Virus record (IMG/VR): IMGVR_UViG_3300032157_000047
Span: 1 to 21,473 of that record
From: a virus
Length of the DNA stretch: 21,473 nt
Reading direction: 5' to 3' (one strand)
Shown here piece by piece: positions 1 through 6,366 of the stretch. The notes under the pieces were generated by a model. It saw only the letters and a list, made by a program, of their open reading frames with translations. It was not told the origin of the DNA and did no database searches. The position numbers and the translations under genes were made by a program. The stretch's first letter is position 1. The number at the start of each line of letters is the position of its first letter.

Positions 1-306
1 ACGATGCGTAAGCTCATGGCGAAAGGGGTCGACAACGGCGGCGCGCCTGGCACGAAGATCGGTCGACGCTGGATCGTTCCAGAAGAAGTACTCCAAAAAT
101 GGATCGCTGACCGATGCCACTCAAGAAGCGCGACGACTCCCCGTACTGGCAACTCCACATTGGCCGCACGTATCGGAAGTCAACCGGCACTGAGGACTAC
201 GAGGAAGCGCGCCGCATTGCAAAGATCGTCGAAGAACGACTGCGCCGCCTCAAGCACGGGGACCGTGGTGCAGTTTCGTGGAAGGAAGCCGCCGACCGCT
301 GGCTGA
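1..306 (+). CDS. Excisionase-like helix-turn-helix protein, 5'-truncated
   Basis: Reading from base 1, the frame gives the end of a small winged-helix/HTH_17-type DNA-binding domain: the stretch around RKLMAKG, then GTKIGRR and the closing helix PEEVLQKWIADR. In this family that pattern is the recognition helix, the wing and the terminal helix of excisionases or Xis-like regulators. Position directly before the integrase supports an excisionase (directionality factor). The N-terminus lies outside the window. Family members normally stop a few residues after the KWI motif (about base 108), but here the frame stays open to 306, running 193 bases inside the integrase gene in another frame. The last 65 or so residues are Arg/Ser/Thr-rich and look like out-of-frame translation, so the functional protein is probably just the first part with a read-through tail. 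The domain call is from memory of the family; Xis function is inferred. Confidence 0.55.
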   Translation, partial: TMRKLMAKGVDNGGAPGTKIGRRWIVPEEVLQKWIADRCHSRSATTPRTGNSTLAARIGSQPALRTTRKRAALQRSSKNDCAASSTGTVVQFRGRKPPTAG

Positions 307-1145
307 CATCGACCGCAAAGCCGAAGAAACGCGATCGCTGGATCCTCGACTGGCTGGAGCCGTTCATAGGCATTGAGCCCATCTCCGATGTCGCTGACCC
401 TGACGCTATCGAGGCGCTGCGCCAGAAGGGGCTCGAAGTCGGCTGGAGCCACTCAACCGTCGATCGAATGATGGGCACGCTCTCCGCGGTGCTGAAGGCT
501 GCAGCTGACTGGCGCATGATCGACGCAGCGCCAGCGATACCGATGTTCCGGCCGCAGCGCGCTGAGCCGCGGTGGCTCACCCCTTCACAGTTCGAAAGAC
601 TGTGTGCCGAGCTCGCCATGCACCAGGTGCTCGCCGCCCGCTTCGCTGTTCACTCACTGCTGAGGATGCGCGCGCAGGGAAAACTGCGCTGGGATCGAAT
701 CGACTTTAAGCAGCGCCGGGCGTGGATTCCGGCCGCGGAGCAGAAGGCAGGACGTACCTTCGGCTTCCCGCTTACCGACGAGCTCGTCCGCATCCTTCGC
801 GCGATGCGCTGGCTTTCTCCACCAGCATCTGCCTACGTGTTCACCTGGAAAGGCGAGCCGATCGACGACTTCAACACCAAAAGTTTTCAGGAAGCTGTTA
901 GCCGGGCAGGCATTGGCCCACTCCGCTGGCATGACCTGCGTCACACCGGCGCATCTTGGGCCGTGCAATCGGGCGTGACGCTGCCTGAGCTCATGGTATT
1001 GGGTGACTGGACCGACTACCGGAGCGTCTTGCGATACGCGCACCTGGCGCCATCGCACGCTGCCGCGGCAGCTGAACGGGTCGCACGGTGGGCGCACGGC
1101 GAAAAACAACAACAGCCCGCAGCGCGGGCAAGGAAACACAAGTGA
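114..1145 (+). CDS. int: Tyrosine recombinase (phage integrase)
   Basis: A 343-residue site-specific recombinase that should integrate and excise the phage at the tRNA-derived core 14 bases downstream. The N-terminus (about 1-50, DDSPYWQLHIGRTYRKSTGT) is the usual arm-binding start, about 52-135 is the SAM-like core-binding domain, and the C-terminal half is catalytic. All catalytic positions can be assigned: Arg184 (SLLRMRA), Lys211 (EQKAGR), His273 and Arg276 (WHDLRH), Trp299 in the His/Trp position (LGDWTDY) and nucleophile Tyr308 (RYAHL). Length is normal for the family. The motif set matches integrases of proteobacterial temperate phages that use tRNA genes. No clear Shine-Dalgarno precedes the ATG at 114; translation is probably coupled to the upstream HTH frame, which it overlaps. 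The gene looks intact and active. Confidence 0.95.
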   Translation: MPLKKRDDSPYWQLHIGRTYRKSTGTEDYEEARRIAKIVEERLRRLKHGDRGAVSWKEAADRWLTSTAKPKKRDRWILDWLEPFIGIEPISDVADPDAIEALRQKGLEVGWSHSTVDRMMGTLSAVLKAAADWRMIDAAPAIPMFRPQRAEPRWLTPSQFERLCAELAMHQVLAARFAVHSLLRMRAQGKLRWDRIDFKQRRAWIPAAEQKAGRTFGFPLTDELVRILRAMRWLSPPASAYVFTWKGEPIDDFNTKSFQEAVSRAGIGPLRWHDLRHTGASWAVQSGVTLPELMVLGDWTDYRSVLRYAHLAPSHAAAAAERVARWAHGEKQQQPAARARKHK

Positions 1146-1159
1146 ATCATGCAGTTAAA

Positions 1160-1209
1160 TGGTGGAGCGGAAGGGGATCGAACCCTCGACCTTCGCATTG
1201 CGAACGCGA
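1160..1209 (-). other. attP: Attachment-site core: 3' half of tRNA-Ala(CGC)
   Basis: On the - strand this reads as the 3' portion of a tRNA. The anticodon arm is TCGCG-TTCGCAA-TGCGA (1209-1193; anticodon CGC, Ala), the variable loop 1192-1188, the T arm GAGGG-TTCGATC-CCCTT (1187-1171), the acceptor 3' strand CCGCTCC (1170-1164), discriminator A and encoded CCA (1163-1160). The T at acceptor position 70 fits the G3-U70 identity pair of tRNA-Ala. No D arm or 5' acceptor strand follows beyond 1210, so this is not a whole tRNA gene. Phage integrases commonly carry such a 3' tRNA half as the crossover core, restoring the host gene on integration. Adjacency to int supports this. The exact core limits cannot be set without the bacterial site. 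Confidence 0.85.
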
Positions 1210-1428
1210 AGCGCTTTGCAGAATCAACGACTTCTGGAGATTTAAGGGCCTGAAACGGCTGGCGGCGGCGCTGATTGGCGCCTGCCGGTGCACAGATGTC
1301 GCACGCAGATATCGCGCCAAACGCAATAGGAAGCCCTATGGCGGGCGCTGTACCGACAGATACGTCAGGTGTGGTCGAGAGTGCGTCCAGGCAAGGGCTG
1401 GCTGGGCTTTTGGCGGCGGGGGTGTTTC
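1210..1428. other. Gene-poor segment between att core and glycosyltransferase
   Basis: These 219 bases hold no gene that can be supported. One + strand frame is open from an ATG at 1296 and begins plausibly (MSHADIAPNAIG), but it has no Shine-Dalgarno and runs on through the glycosyltransferase gene in the wrong frame, so it is not called. A promoter for the downstream gene should lie here. The best sigma70-like candidate is TTGCAG (1216-1221), 17 bases, GATTTA (1239-1244), which is weak. Part of the integrase arm-binding region may also lie here. Confidence 0.4.
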
Positions 1429-2190
1429 GTGACTCCCCGAACAGAAGTCCGGGTAATCAGCCTGGCAACCGCCAGCGACCGCCGCGCTGGGTTCACCCGC
1501 CGGGCCGAGACGAGACTCCACTGGCAGTTCTTCGACGCCTGCACCTCAATGTCGCCTGGCCTCGACTACGACGAGGACGAGGTGATCGTTCGCCGCGGTC
1601 GACCGATGACGCGCCCCGAGCTGGGATGCTACTCGAGCCACGTCGGCGCCTGGCTGGAATTTATTCACGGCAGCGCGCAGCAACTCATCGTGTTCGAGGA
1701 CGATGTCCTGATCGACTGGGGGTTCATCGAAGAGGCCGCCTCTCACGACTTCCACGCCGATGGCATCGACTACATCCGATTCGCCGCGACCGCAGCCTCG
1801 CCGAATGTCGTGTTGGGTGAGATGTTCGGGCGTTACCTTGTGCAGTACACCGGATATGCGCTTGGGGCGCAGGCGTACCTGCTCACGCGTGCCGGCGCCT
1901 ACCGGATGATGGAGCGTTTTCGCCGGGTGCGAGGGCCGGTCGACGATGTGATGGACCAGGCCTGGCGCGGGTCGCTGCCGAACCTCGGGATCGTTCAGCA
2001 GCCGGTGACGGGTATCACGGCGCCGTCACAGATTGGAGCGGCGCGGAACGCACAGTTCGAGATCCCGGCGCGACTCAGATCGAGGCGTTTCTGGTTCCGC
2101 GTGCAGGAGAAGGTTTTGCGCAAGGGGTATTCGCTTGCCGTGTGCGCGGGGTTGCGGGCGATGGTGCGGGGTGTTGGGAAGGCCTATTGA
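1429..2190 (+). CDS. Glycosyltransferase family 25 (LPS/O-antigen modifying)
   Basis: A 253-residue protein from a GTG start. It shows the GT25 signature in order: an N-terminal beta strand RVISLATASDRR, the ELGCYSSHVGAW block (about 64-75), the IVFEDDV metal/nucleotide-sugar motif with Glu90-Asp91-Asp92, and AYLLTRAGAYRMM further on. Family members transfer sugars, often galactose, to lipooligosaccharide or glycoconjugate cores in the cytoplasm. In a temperate phage this suggests lysogenic conversion of surface glycans, which can block superinfection by phages using the same receptor. It is transcribed against the late genes, lies beside the attachment site as accessory (moron) genes often do, and ends 1 base from the convergent Rz gene with no terminator between. 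The GTG is chosen because family similarity begins there and a purine-rich GGCGGGGG lies just upstream. The sugar and acceptor are unknown. Confidence 0.85.
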   Translation: MTPRTEVRVISLATASDRRAGFTRRAETRLHWQFFDACTSMSPGLDYDEDEVIVRRGRPMTRPELGCYSSHVGAWLEFIHGSAQQLIVFEDDVLIDWGFIEEAASHDFHADGIDYIRFAATAASPNVVLGEMFGRYLVQYTGYALGAQAYLLTRAGAYRMMERFRRVRGPVDDVMDQAWRGSLPNLGIVQQPVTGITAPSQIGAARNAQFEIPARLRSRRFWFRVQEKVLRKGYSLAVCAGLRAMVRGVGKAY

Positions 2191-2191
2191 A

Positions 2192-2662
2192 CTACCGACT
2201 CCGCACCCACCTGATCAACGCATTGCATTGCGCCGCCCTCTCGTCGGCCGCGTCAGCGAGCGCGTAGAGGTCGGGGCCGATATCTCGGCTGATTCCAGTA
2301 GCTTGTCCAGGCGCTCCCGGTTGTTCTGCGGCAGCTCCCGCATCAGTTCCGTTGGCGGCTCCGGCTGTGGCGGACACTGAGGGATTGGCTGGACGGCACA
2401 ACCTGACAGAGCGAACAGGGGTAGCAGCGCGAGCCTCATCCAATGCCTTGAGGCGGCTTTCGAAGTCTGCGGATGCTTCATGGGCGATCTTCCTCTCGTG
2501 GGCTTGTGCGGCCTGTAGCGCGGCGTAGTTGGCCTTCTCCTGGCGAAGCTCAGCACTGACCGCGTTCAGCTTCTTCGTGACGTGGTGGTCGTGCCAGAGG
2601 ATGCCGCCGATGATGGCGAGCACCGCTGCTGCGGCGATGGCCTTGATCTGCCAGCCGATCAC
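2192..2662 (-). CDS. Rz: Inner-membrane spanin subunit (Rz-like)
   Basis: A 156-residue protein starting at a GTG that overlaps the upstream stop (GTGA) and is preceded by GGAAGAGG. Residues about 5-23 form a single N-terminal signal-anchor helix (IKAIAAAAVLAIIGGILW), followed by a charged coiled-coil periplasmic region (VSAELRQEKANYAALQAAQAHERK) and the RSVRLCRPA segment common in Rz-like proteins. Spanins join inner and outer membranes and cause the last step of lysis in Gram-negative hosts. The gene for its partner, the Rz1 lipoprotein, is embedded in a second frame within this gene, the classical arrangement of the pair. Last gene of the leftward late operon. Confidence 0.88.
   Translation of the reverse strand: MIGWQIKAIAAAAVLAIIGGILWHDHHVTKKLNAVSAELRQEKANYAALQAAQAHERKIAHEASADFESRLKALDEARAATPVRSVRLCRPANPSVSATAGAANGTDAGAAAEQPGAPGQATGISRDIGPDLYALADAADERAAQCNALIRWVRSR
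2215..2481 (-). CDS. Rz1: Outer-membrane spanin lipoprotein (Rz1-like), nested inside Rz
   Basis: An 88-residue lipoprotein encoded entirely within the Rz gene in a different frame. ATG at 2481 is preceded by AGGAAG at good spacing. The N-terminus has positive residues, a hydrophobic stretch (LALLPLFA) and the lipobox LSGC with Cys28 as the lipidated residue. The mature part is Pro-rich (PIPQCPPQPEPPTE), typical of Rz1. It would sit in the outer membrane and bind the Rz periplasmic domain. The C-terminus is longer and more basic than in lambda Rz1. Identification rests on the lipobox, proline content and nesting. Confidence 0.9.
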   Translation of the reverse strand: MKHPQTSKAASRHWMRLALLPLFALSGCAVQPIPQCPPQPEPPTELMRELPQNNRERLDKLLESAEISAPTSTRSLTRPTRGRRNAMR

Positions 2663-2862
2663 TCGACCTCTTCCACGATGAGCTTTGAGCCGTCGTGCAC
2701 GTAGCACGTCTCGAACTCGTACTTGCCGCCGTGCTCGTCGAGCTTCGCCTGGTCGGCTGTGAGGTGGCGGTAGAGCGCCCCGGAATTTGGGTCGACGACC
2801 TTCACAGAAAGCTTCTTGCCGGGATGGATGTAGTCGGTCGAGATCTTCACGTTCGTCGTCAT
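2659..2862 (-). CDS. Small unknown protein in the lysis cassette
   Basis: A 67-residue, charged, soluble-looking protein (starts MTTNVKISTDYIHPGKK, ends KLIVEEVE). The start ATG overlaps the holin-like gene's stop as ATGA and has AAGGAA upstream; its own stop overlaps the Rz start. No membrane helix or signal peptide. I do not recognise a lysis function. Similar short proteins are found in lysis regions of other proteobacterial phages, but I know of no assigned role. Tight overlaps on both sides make it a real, co-translated gene. Confidence 0.75.
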   Translation of the reverse strand: MTTNVKISTDYIHPGKKLSVKVVDPNSGALYRHLTADQAKLDEHGGKYEFETCYVHDGSKLIVEEVE

Positions 2863-3095
2863 GTCGTTGTTTCCTTCTGCTGTGGATCGTTGCTGGCCCG
2901 CTGACGTGCGAACCAGTAGTTGATGACCTGAAGCACGCCCGCAGTGAGCACCGACACCAGCGCCTGGATCGTTTCCTTCCAGTCGGGCGAGACAATCGCC
3001 TTGCCCTGCAGAAATGCGCGCAGGGTGAAGAAGTAGCCGGCGAGAAACAGCACCGTCAGCAGCGCCTGCACGTAGCCGGTCTCGCGGTGAGTCAC
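2859..3095 (-). CDS. Putative holin, two transmembrane helices
   Basis: A 78-residue membrane protein from a GTG overlapping the endolysin stop (GTGA), with GGAG about 10 bases upstream. Helix 1 is about residues 9-30 (YVQALLTVLFLAGYFFTL) and helix 2 about 42-64 (IQALVSVLTAGVLQVINYW), with a short hydrophilic C-terminus rich in Gln, Lys and Thr. Size, topology and position directly after the endolysin fit a class II holin that forms inner-membrane holes at the time of lysis. No specific family is recognised, and three other small membrane proteins nearby could contribute, so which one is the timing holin is inferred. Confidence 0.75.
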   Translation of the reverse strand: MTHRETGYVQALLTVLFLAGYFFTLRAFLQGKAIVSPDWKETIQALVSVLTAGVLQVINYWFARQRASNDPQQKETTT

Positions 3096-3490
3096 GGGTA
3101 CTTGCTCCACGGCAGCTGCCAATGCGGCATGTCGACGAAGCCCTGCCAGTCCCCGCCCCACTCGATGAGGATGCCGGCGGCCGCGGCTGACGCGCGCATG
3201 GCGTCGACGATCGGGAAGAAGCTCTCCCGGATCCAGGTGAGTTCGCTGTGTCCGTCACCGTCCAGGTCGACGAGCGGCGCGAGATCTACGGCGTGGCCTG
3301 TGAGGTGGCGCGACTTCATGGTGCGCGACTTGCCAGCGGCAAAGAGTTCCTTCTGCCGCGCCAAGGTGCGCAGCCCCTCTACCACGGTGAAGTCGATCTT
3401 GGAGTGCAGGATCGCGCCGCGCACGACGCGGATGAGGTGCGGATGTACGCCCTGCAGACGCTCGACGGATCGCTGCGAAAGTTGGAACAT
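3092..3490 (-). CDS. Endolysin, peptidase M15 (VanY-like)
   Basis: A 132-residue single-domain peptidoglycan peptidase. The zinc motif SxHxxGxAxD is present as SRHLTGHAVD (residues 60-69; ligands His62 and Asp69), and the third ligand is His123 in DMPHWQ; Glu110 (LIEWGGDW) is the probable general base. EGLRTLARQKELFAAGKS before the motif is typical of phage M15 enzymes. It should cleave the stem peptide of the host wall (carboxypeptidase or L-Ala-D-Glu endopeptidase type). There is no signal peptide, so it needs a holin. The start at 3490 is chosen because ATG overlaps the preceding stop (TGATG); upstream in-frame residues are not family-like. Confidence 0.93.
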   Translation of the reverse strand: MFQLSQRSVERLQGVHPHLIRVVRGAILHSKIDFTVVEGLRTLARQKELFAAGKSRTMKSRHLTGHAVDLAPLVDLDGDGHSELTWIRESFFPIVDAMRASAAAAGILIEWGGDWQGFVDMPHWQLPWSKYP

Positions 3491-3630
3491 CAGAACAACT
3501 TGCTGAGGACGAAGGCGACGTTCAGCAGCAGCGATGCGCCGATGACCCACGCCGGCATGGTCAACATGCCGTAGTAGCGCACCTTCTGCTTGTAGCCGGA
3601 GATGATGATGATCTCTTCAGGGGTGGGCAT
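3490..3630 (-). CDS. 46-residue membrane protein (holin/antiholin candidate)
   Basis: A very short gene beginning MPTPEEIIIISGYKQK and ending VLSKLF. One hydrophobic helix spans about 24-44 (LTMPAWVIGASLLLNVAFVL) after a polar N-terminus. ATG at 3630 has GGAGAGAG just upstream and lies 14 bases inside the end of the preceding gene; its TGA overlaps the endolysin ATG. Such coupling with a good ribosome site makes it a real gene despite the size. Function is not recognisable; a small one-helix protein directly before the endolysin could be a pinholin, antiholin or holin partner. Confidence 0.78.
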   Translation of the reverse strand: MPTPEEIIIISGYKQKVRYYGMLTMPAWVIGASLLLNVAFVLSKLF

Positions 3631-3874
3631 GGTCTCTCTCCAGTTGAGCGACACGGGGTTTCAACTCGTTGAGTTTTTCCTGCGCGAGCCTTGCTTCCAT
3701 GGCGGCTTGCTGCGCTGTGTAGATAGCGAACGCCGAGAAGCCGACACCGAGCGCGGCAACGATTCCGCAGAGCGTTACGGCGAGCACCGCCCGGCCGTTC
3801 TCGATCTGAATGACCTGCGCGGATCGCTCGCCCTGCTCGCCGTGCACCCAGGGCGGCGGCAGGTCAGCGTTCAC
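3617..3874 (-). CDS. 85-residue membrane protein with coiled coil, lysis region
   Basis: Starts at a GTG (AGGGG 8 bases upstream) that overlaps the preceding gene's end by 11 bases. Layout: polar N-terminus with a PPP motif (ADLPPPWVHGEQGE), one strong membrane helix at about 30-53 (AVLAVTLCGIVAALGVGFSAFAIY), then a charged helical tail (QEKLNELKPRVAQLERDH). The longer upstream open frame (to 3979) is rejected because it lies wholly inside the neighbouring gene and looks out of frame. The topology resembles a one-helix membrane-anchored coiled-coil protein. Role unknown; possibly lysis control. Confidence 0.7.
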   Translation of the reverse strand: MNADLPPPWVHGEQGERSAQVIQIENGRAVLAVTLCGIVAALGVGFSAFAIYTAQQAAMEARLAQEKLNELKPRVAQLERDHAHP

Positions 3875-4211
3875 GGCGATCGCCCCTGTAGTTGGGGCCG
3901 CCCATCGAGGCGATGTCGCGTCCGTTCTGGTTGATGCGCTCGTCCTGGAAGTCCATCCGGCTGTCCTGGCGGCTGTCATGCGCGTCGTTGCTGTCGAGCC
4001 TCCGGATGATTTCCTCGTTCTGGGTCACGAGGCGCGTCACAGTCGTATTGAGGTTGGTGATCGTGTTGGCGATCCATGCGCCAATGCCAACCACCGCGAC
4101 GGGTGTGATGGCAAGACCGACCCCGACCACGGCAGACATGCGCGAGTCGCGTACTGAGACGACGCCGCCGCCTTTCCGCACAACCTCAGCCTGTTCGTCG
4201 AGGTCCGTCAC
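3864..4211 (-). CDS. 115-residue membrane-anchored coiled-coil protein
   Basis: First gene after the tail fibre. GTG at 4211 has GAGGAG 8 bases upstream, overlapping the fibre's stop region, so this start is preferred to the longer open frame reaching 4334. Polar N-terminus (TDLDEQAEVVRKGGG), a membrane helix at about 26-50 (SAVVGVGLAITPVAVVGIGAWIANT), then a long polar helix (TRLVTQNEEIIRRLDSNDAHDSRQDSRMDFQDERI) likely to oligomerise. It and the next gene share the same plan (one helix, then coiled coil) but have no obvious sequence identity. No recognised family; membrane role in lysis or host takeover is inferred. Confidence 0.7.
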   Translation of the reverse strand: MTDLDEQAEVVRKGGGVVSVRDSRMSAVVGVGLAITPVAVVGIGAWIANTITNLNTTVTRLVTQNEEIIRRLDSNDAHDSRQDSRMDFQDERINQNGRDIASMGGPNYRGDRRER

Positions 4212-4222
4212 GTAGTCACTCC

Positions 4223-6328
4223 TCACGCGTATGGCGTTTGGGTTTGTACGCGCAGGGTGCCGCTCGCAAGATCGAGGGAACCGCCCGATTCGTTCTGAAA
4301 GCGCACTGATACGACATCCGCGGCCGAGACCCATGCGGTCAGGGTCATGCCGGCGATGCTCACGCTGAAGGAGGCTAGAGCAAAGTCACCGAGCGCCGCG
4401 CCCGGGACCGCAACAGTGGTGGTGGCGCCGGCGCCATCGGCGAGCGCGCCCGGGACGGGGTCGTAAACCGCGGAGTTGAAGCGAACCCGGGTGGTCGGGC
4501 GCTGGGGCGAGATGATCGCGTTCTCACCGCCACCGAAAACGCCACCGAGCGACATGGTTTTGGTCGCCCCGCCAACGGCGTCATACGCGAAGAGGCGAAT
4601 AACGGTGACGGCGGTCTTGCTCGCCGGTCCACTGACGCGAATCTTCTTCCAGTTGTTCCCCGCGTCGACAACGACCGAAGTGGGATCGTGCGAGGTGCTG
4701 ACCGCATCGGCGAGTGAGGCGCAGCTCGTAAACTCATCGGCGCTCTTGAAATAGATGTCGCAGGCGAACCGGTCCACGCCGGCCGGCTGCAGCGTCACGC
4801 GCAATTCATCGAAGGCATCGGCGAAATCGCACTGGTAGCGATAGCCGCAGCCAGAGGGTTCTGTGGTATCGGCGAATACTCCCACCGAAGCACCGCCCAC
4901 ATTCGAGAAAGCCGGCGGCTTTCCGGTGCCGTCCATGATGTCCCAGCAGCCACCGACCGCAAGATTGTGGACAGAGAGCGGCAGGAAATCGCGGGTCAGC
5001 CTGGCATTGTTGCTTGCGGCCCCCAGAATGGCGCAATGGCGGTCAACGAGCGGTGGCCCGCTCCCATCGCCCAGGTAGTTTGTGACCCTGAAGTTGCCCC
5101 GGATGTTGGCGCCATTCTCGTAGTAGCCGCCGGTGATGTAGTTCCGCGAGCGTACCGGGTCATCTTGAAACCACCCGCTATTGGCCGGTGCACCGCCCGA
5201 GTGACTGCCGTCGACCCCCACCCAGTGATTGGCGTGCGCCTGCCCCACACCTGGGCCGCCACCCGTGATGAGGTTGTAACGCGAGAGACCGCCGTAAAAG
5301 GTGTTTTGGTTGACGTCGAAGTTGTCGGCGTTGATCTCGATCATGCCGACCTTGGTGAGGAAAATTTTGTTCCAGAAGGTGCCACTGTTTGCGCCCACAC
5401 CATCACCGCCCATGAGCAGCAGTTTGTCGGCGTTGCTGTCGGCGAGCGTGTCGACGCCGGTGTATTCGCAGTGATGGCAGGCAGCGATGAACGGCCGCGA
5501 CGCGCGCCATTTCCTCACATACCCACCAGACCGATTGGCGTGGATGGTCTGGAAAAGGCCGGTGATCGCGAAACCCTTGAAGTCGCACTTGTTCGGCAGG
5601 TAGGTATCGGCAACGATCGCGTAATCGGCATCGAGCGTGCCTTCGGCGCCGGCCTGGTCGCATGCGAGTCGCCAATCACTGAAGTTCGCATAACGGCCAC
5701 GCACGTATGGCGCCACCGTGTAGTTTGAAGGCACGACGGCAGCAGCGGTCTCGGCAGTGGTGCGCTTGATCGCAACGAGCAGCGAGCCGGGGCCCGCGGT
5801 GCCGTTGCCGAGATCCGATCGAAGGGAAGAGTCACCGCCCCCGGTTCCGCTTGCAACGGTCGGGTTGCCGTTCGCGTCGAAGGCGAGGAACTTGTTCGCG
5901 CGGCCCGATGCGAGCGGCATGATCAGATCGTCACCGTCGCTTAAGTCGCCATCGGCGACGCGCAGGCTACGGTCGATGCGGCGACTCATCCGCTTGACGA
6001 GTCGCGTTACACGGTCGAGGGCCTTCTCGTGGGTCTCGGCCGGGAAGGCGTCGTTCGATGTGTAGTCAACTGGCTGGGTCTGCTCAGGGTCATCGAGGAG
6101 CGTGACGAACTGATCAACCGCGGGGGCGATGTCGAAAGTGCAGGTTCCGAGACCGCCACCGCCGCCTGAGATGGAAAAGCCGCTCGAGATGACGGCAGGC
6201 GCCCCAGCGGTGTCCGTAAGAACGACAACGATGTCGGCGGCGGTGTCGAAGGGGAAGGGGATCGCAAAGGCGGTTGTGACGCCGTTCGTGGCGTAGCTGA
6301 TCTCGGATGCCGCGGCCTCGATTGTCAT
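4223..6328 (-). CDS. Tail fibre/tailspike with T7 gp17-like N-terminus
   Basis: A 701-residue receptor-binding protein. Residues about 1-115 resemble the T7 gp17 particle-binding domain (ATNGVTTAFAIPFPFDTAADI, then VDYTSNDAFPAETHEKALDRV), ending in a charged helix (VKRMSRRIDRSLR). A linker (DLIMPLASGRANKFLAFDANGNP) leads to a Gly/Asn-rich region about 200-450 that looks like a right-handed beta-helix, then a beta-rich region, and a C-terminal domain (about 610-701, VPGAALGDFALASFSV...VRFQNESGGSLDLASGTLRV) of a type common at the ends of phage spikes. It probably recognises, and may depolymerise, host surface glycan; no catalytic residues can be assigned. It follows the gp16-like gene as in T7. 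The ATG has no Shine-Dalgarno and sits behind the conserved 37-base leader. Confidence 0.88.
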   Translation of the reverse strand: MTIEAAASEISYATNGVTTAFAIPFPFDTAADIVVVLTDTAGAPAVISSGFSISGGGGGLGTCTFDIAPAVDQFVTLLDDPEQTQPVDYTSNDAFPAETHEKALDRVTRLVKRMSRRIDRSLRVADGDLSDGDDLIMPLASGRANKFLAFDANGNPTVASGTGGGDSSLRSDLGNGTAGPGSLLVAIKRTTAETAAAVVPSNYTVAPYVRGRYANFSDWRLACDQAGAEGTLDADYAIVADTYLPNKCDFKGFAITGLFQTIHANRSGGYVRKWRASRPFIAACHHCEYTGVDTLADSNADKLLLMGGDGVGANSGTFWNKIFLTKVGMIEINADNFDVNQNTFYGGLSRYNLITGGGPGVGQAHANHWVGVDGSHSGGAPANSGWFQDDPVRSRNYITGGYYENGANIRGNFRVTNYLGDGSGPPLVDRHCAILGAASNNARLTRDFLPLSVHNLAVGGCWDIMDGTGKPPAFSNVGGASVGVFADTTEPSGCGYRYQCDFADAFDELRVTLQPAGVDRFACDIYFKSADEFTSCASLADAVSTSHDPTSVVVDAGNNWKKIRVSGPASKTAVTVIRLFAYDAVGGATKTMSLGGVFGGGENAIISPQRPTTRVRFNSAVYDPVPGALADGAGATTTVAVPGAALGDFALASFSVSIAGMTLTAWVSAADVVSVRFQNESGGSLDLASGTLRVQTQTPYA

Positions 6329-6365
6329 GGGGCGCGACAGTCACGGAAGCAAGATACGAGATCAA
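6329..6365 (-). promoter_or_regulatory. Conserved late-gene leader motif, copy before tail fibre
   Basis: Reading on the - strand, TTGATCTCGTATCT begins 1 base after the stop codon of the gp16-like gene and is followed by TGCTTCCGTGACTG and a GCGCCCC that abuts the fibre ATG. It matches the leader at 15084-15120 base for base over the first 14 positions, at the CTTC that follows, and at the final CGCCCC, with the same 37-base length. The likeliest role is a phage-specific promoter or transcription-factor site. No convincing sigma70 -35/-10 pair and no ribosome-binding site are visible. Confidence 0.55.
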
Positions 6366-6366
6366 C

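Noticed and set aside
1160-1240. A complete tRNA-Ala gene
   Set aside because: No D arm and no 5' acceptor strand complementary to CCGCTCC occur beyond the anticodon arm; only the 3' half is present.
1216-1244. Sigma70 promoter TTGCAG-17-GATTTA for the glycosyltransferase
   Set aside because: The -10 element matches the consensus poorly and the -35 overlaps the edge of the att region; not strong enough to annotate.
1275-1820. + strand open frame overlapping the glycosyltransferase
   Set aside because: The part inside the transferase is Arg/Pro-rich out-of-frame sequence, and there is no ribosome site before its ATGs at 1275 or 1296.
3092-4334. Longer N-termini for the endolysin, holin and two membrane proteins
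   Set aside because: The upstream extensions lie within neighbouring genes and look out of frame; the internal starts carry ribosome sites and start/stop overlaps.
4223-6328. Diversity-generating retroelement acting on the tail protein, as in some temperate podoviruses
   Set aside because: No reverse transcriptase, no C-type lectin variable end and no second near-identical template repeat were seen in the window.
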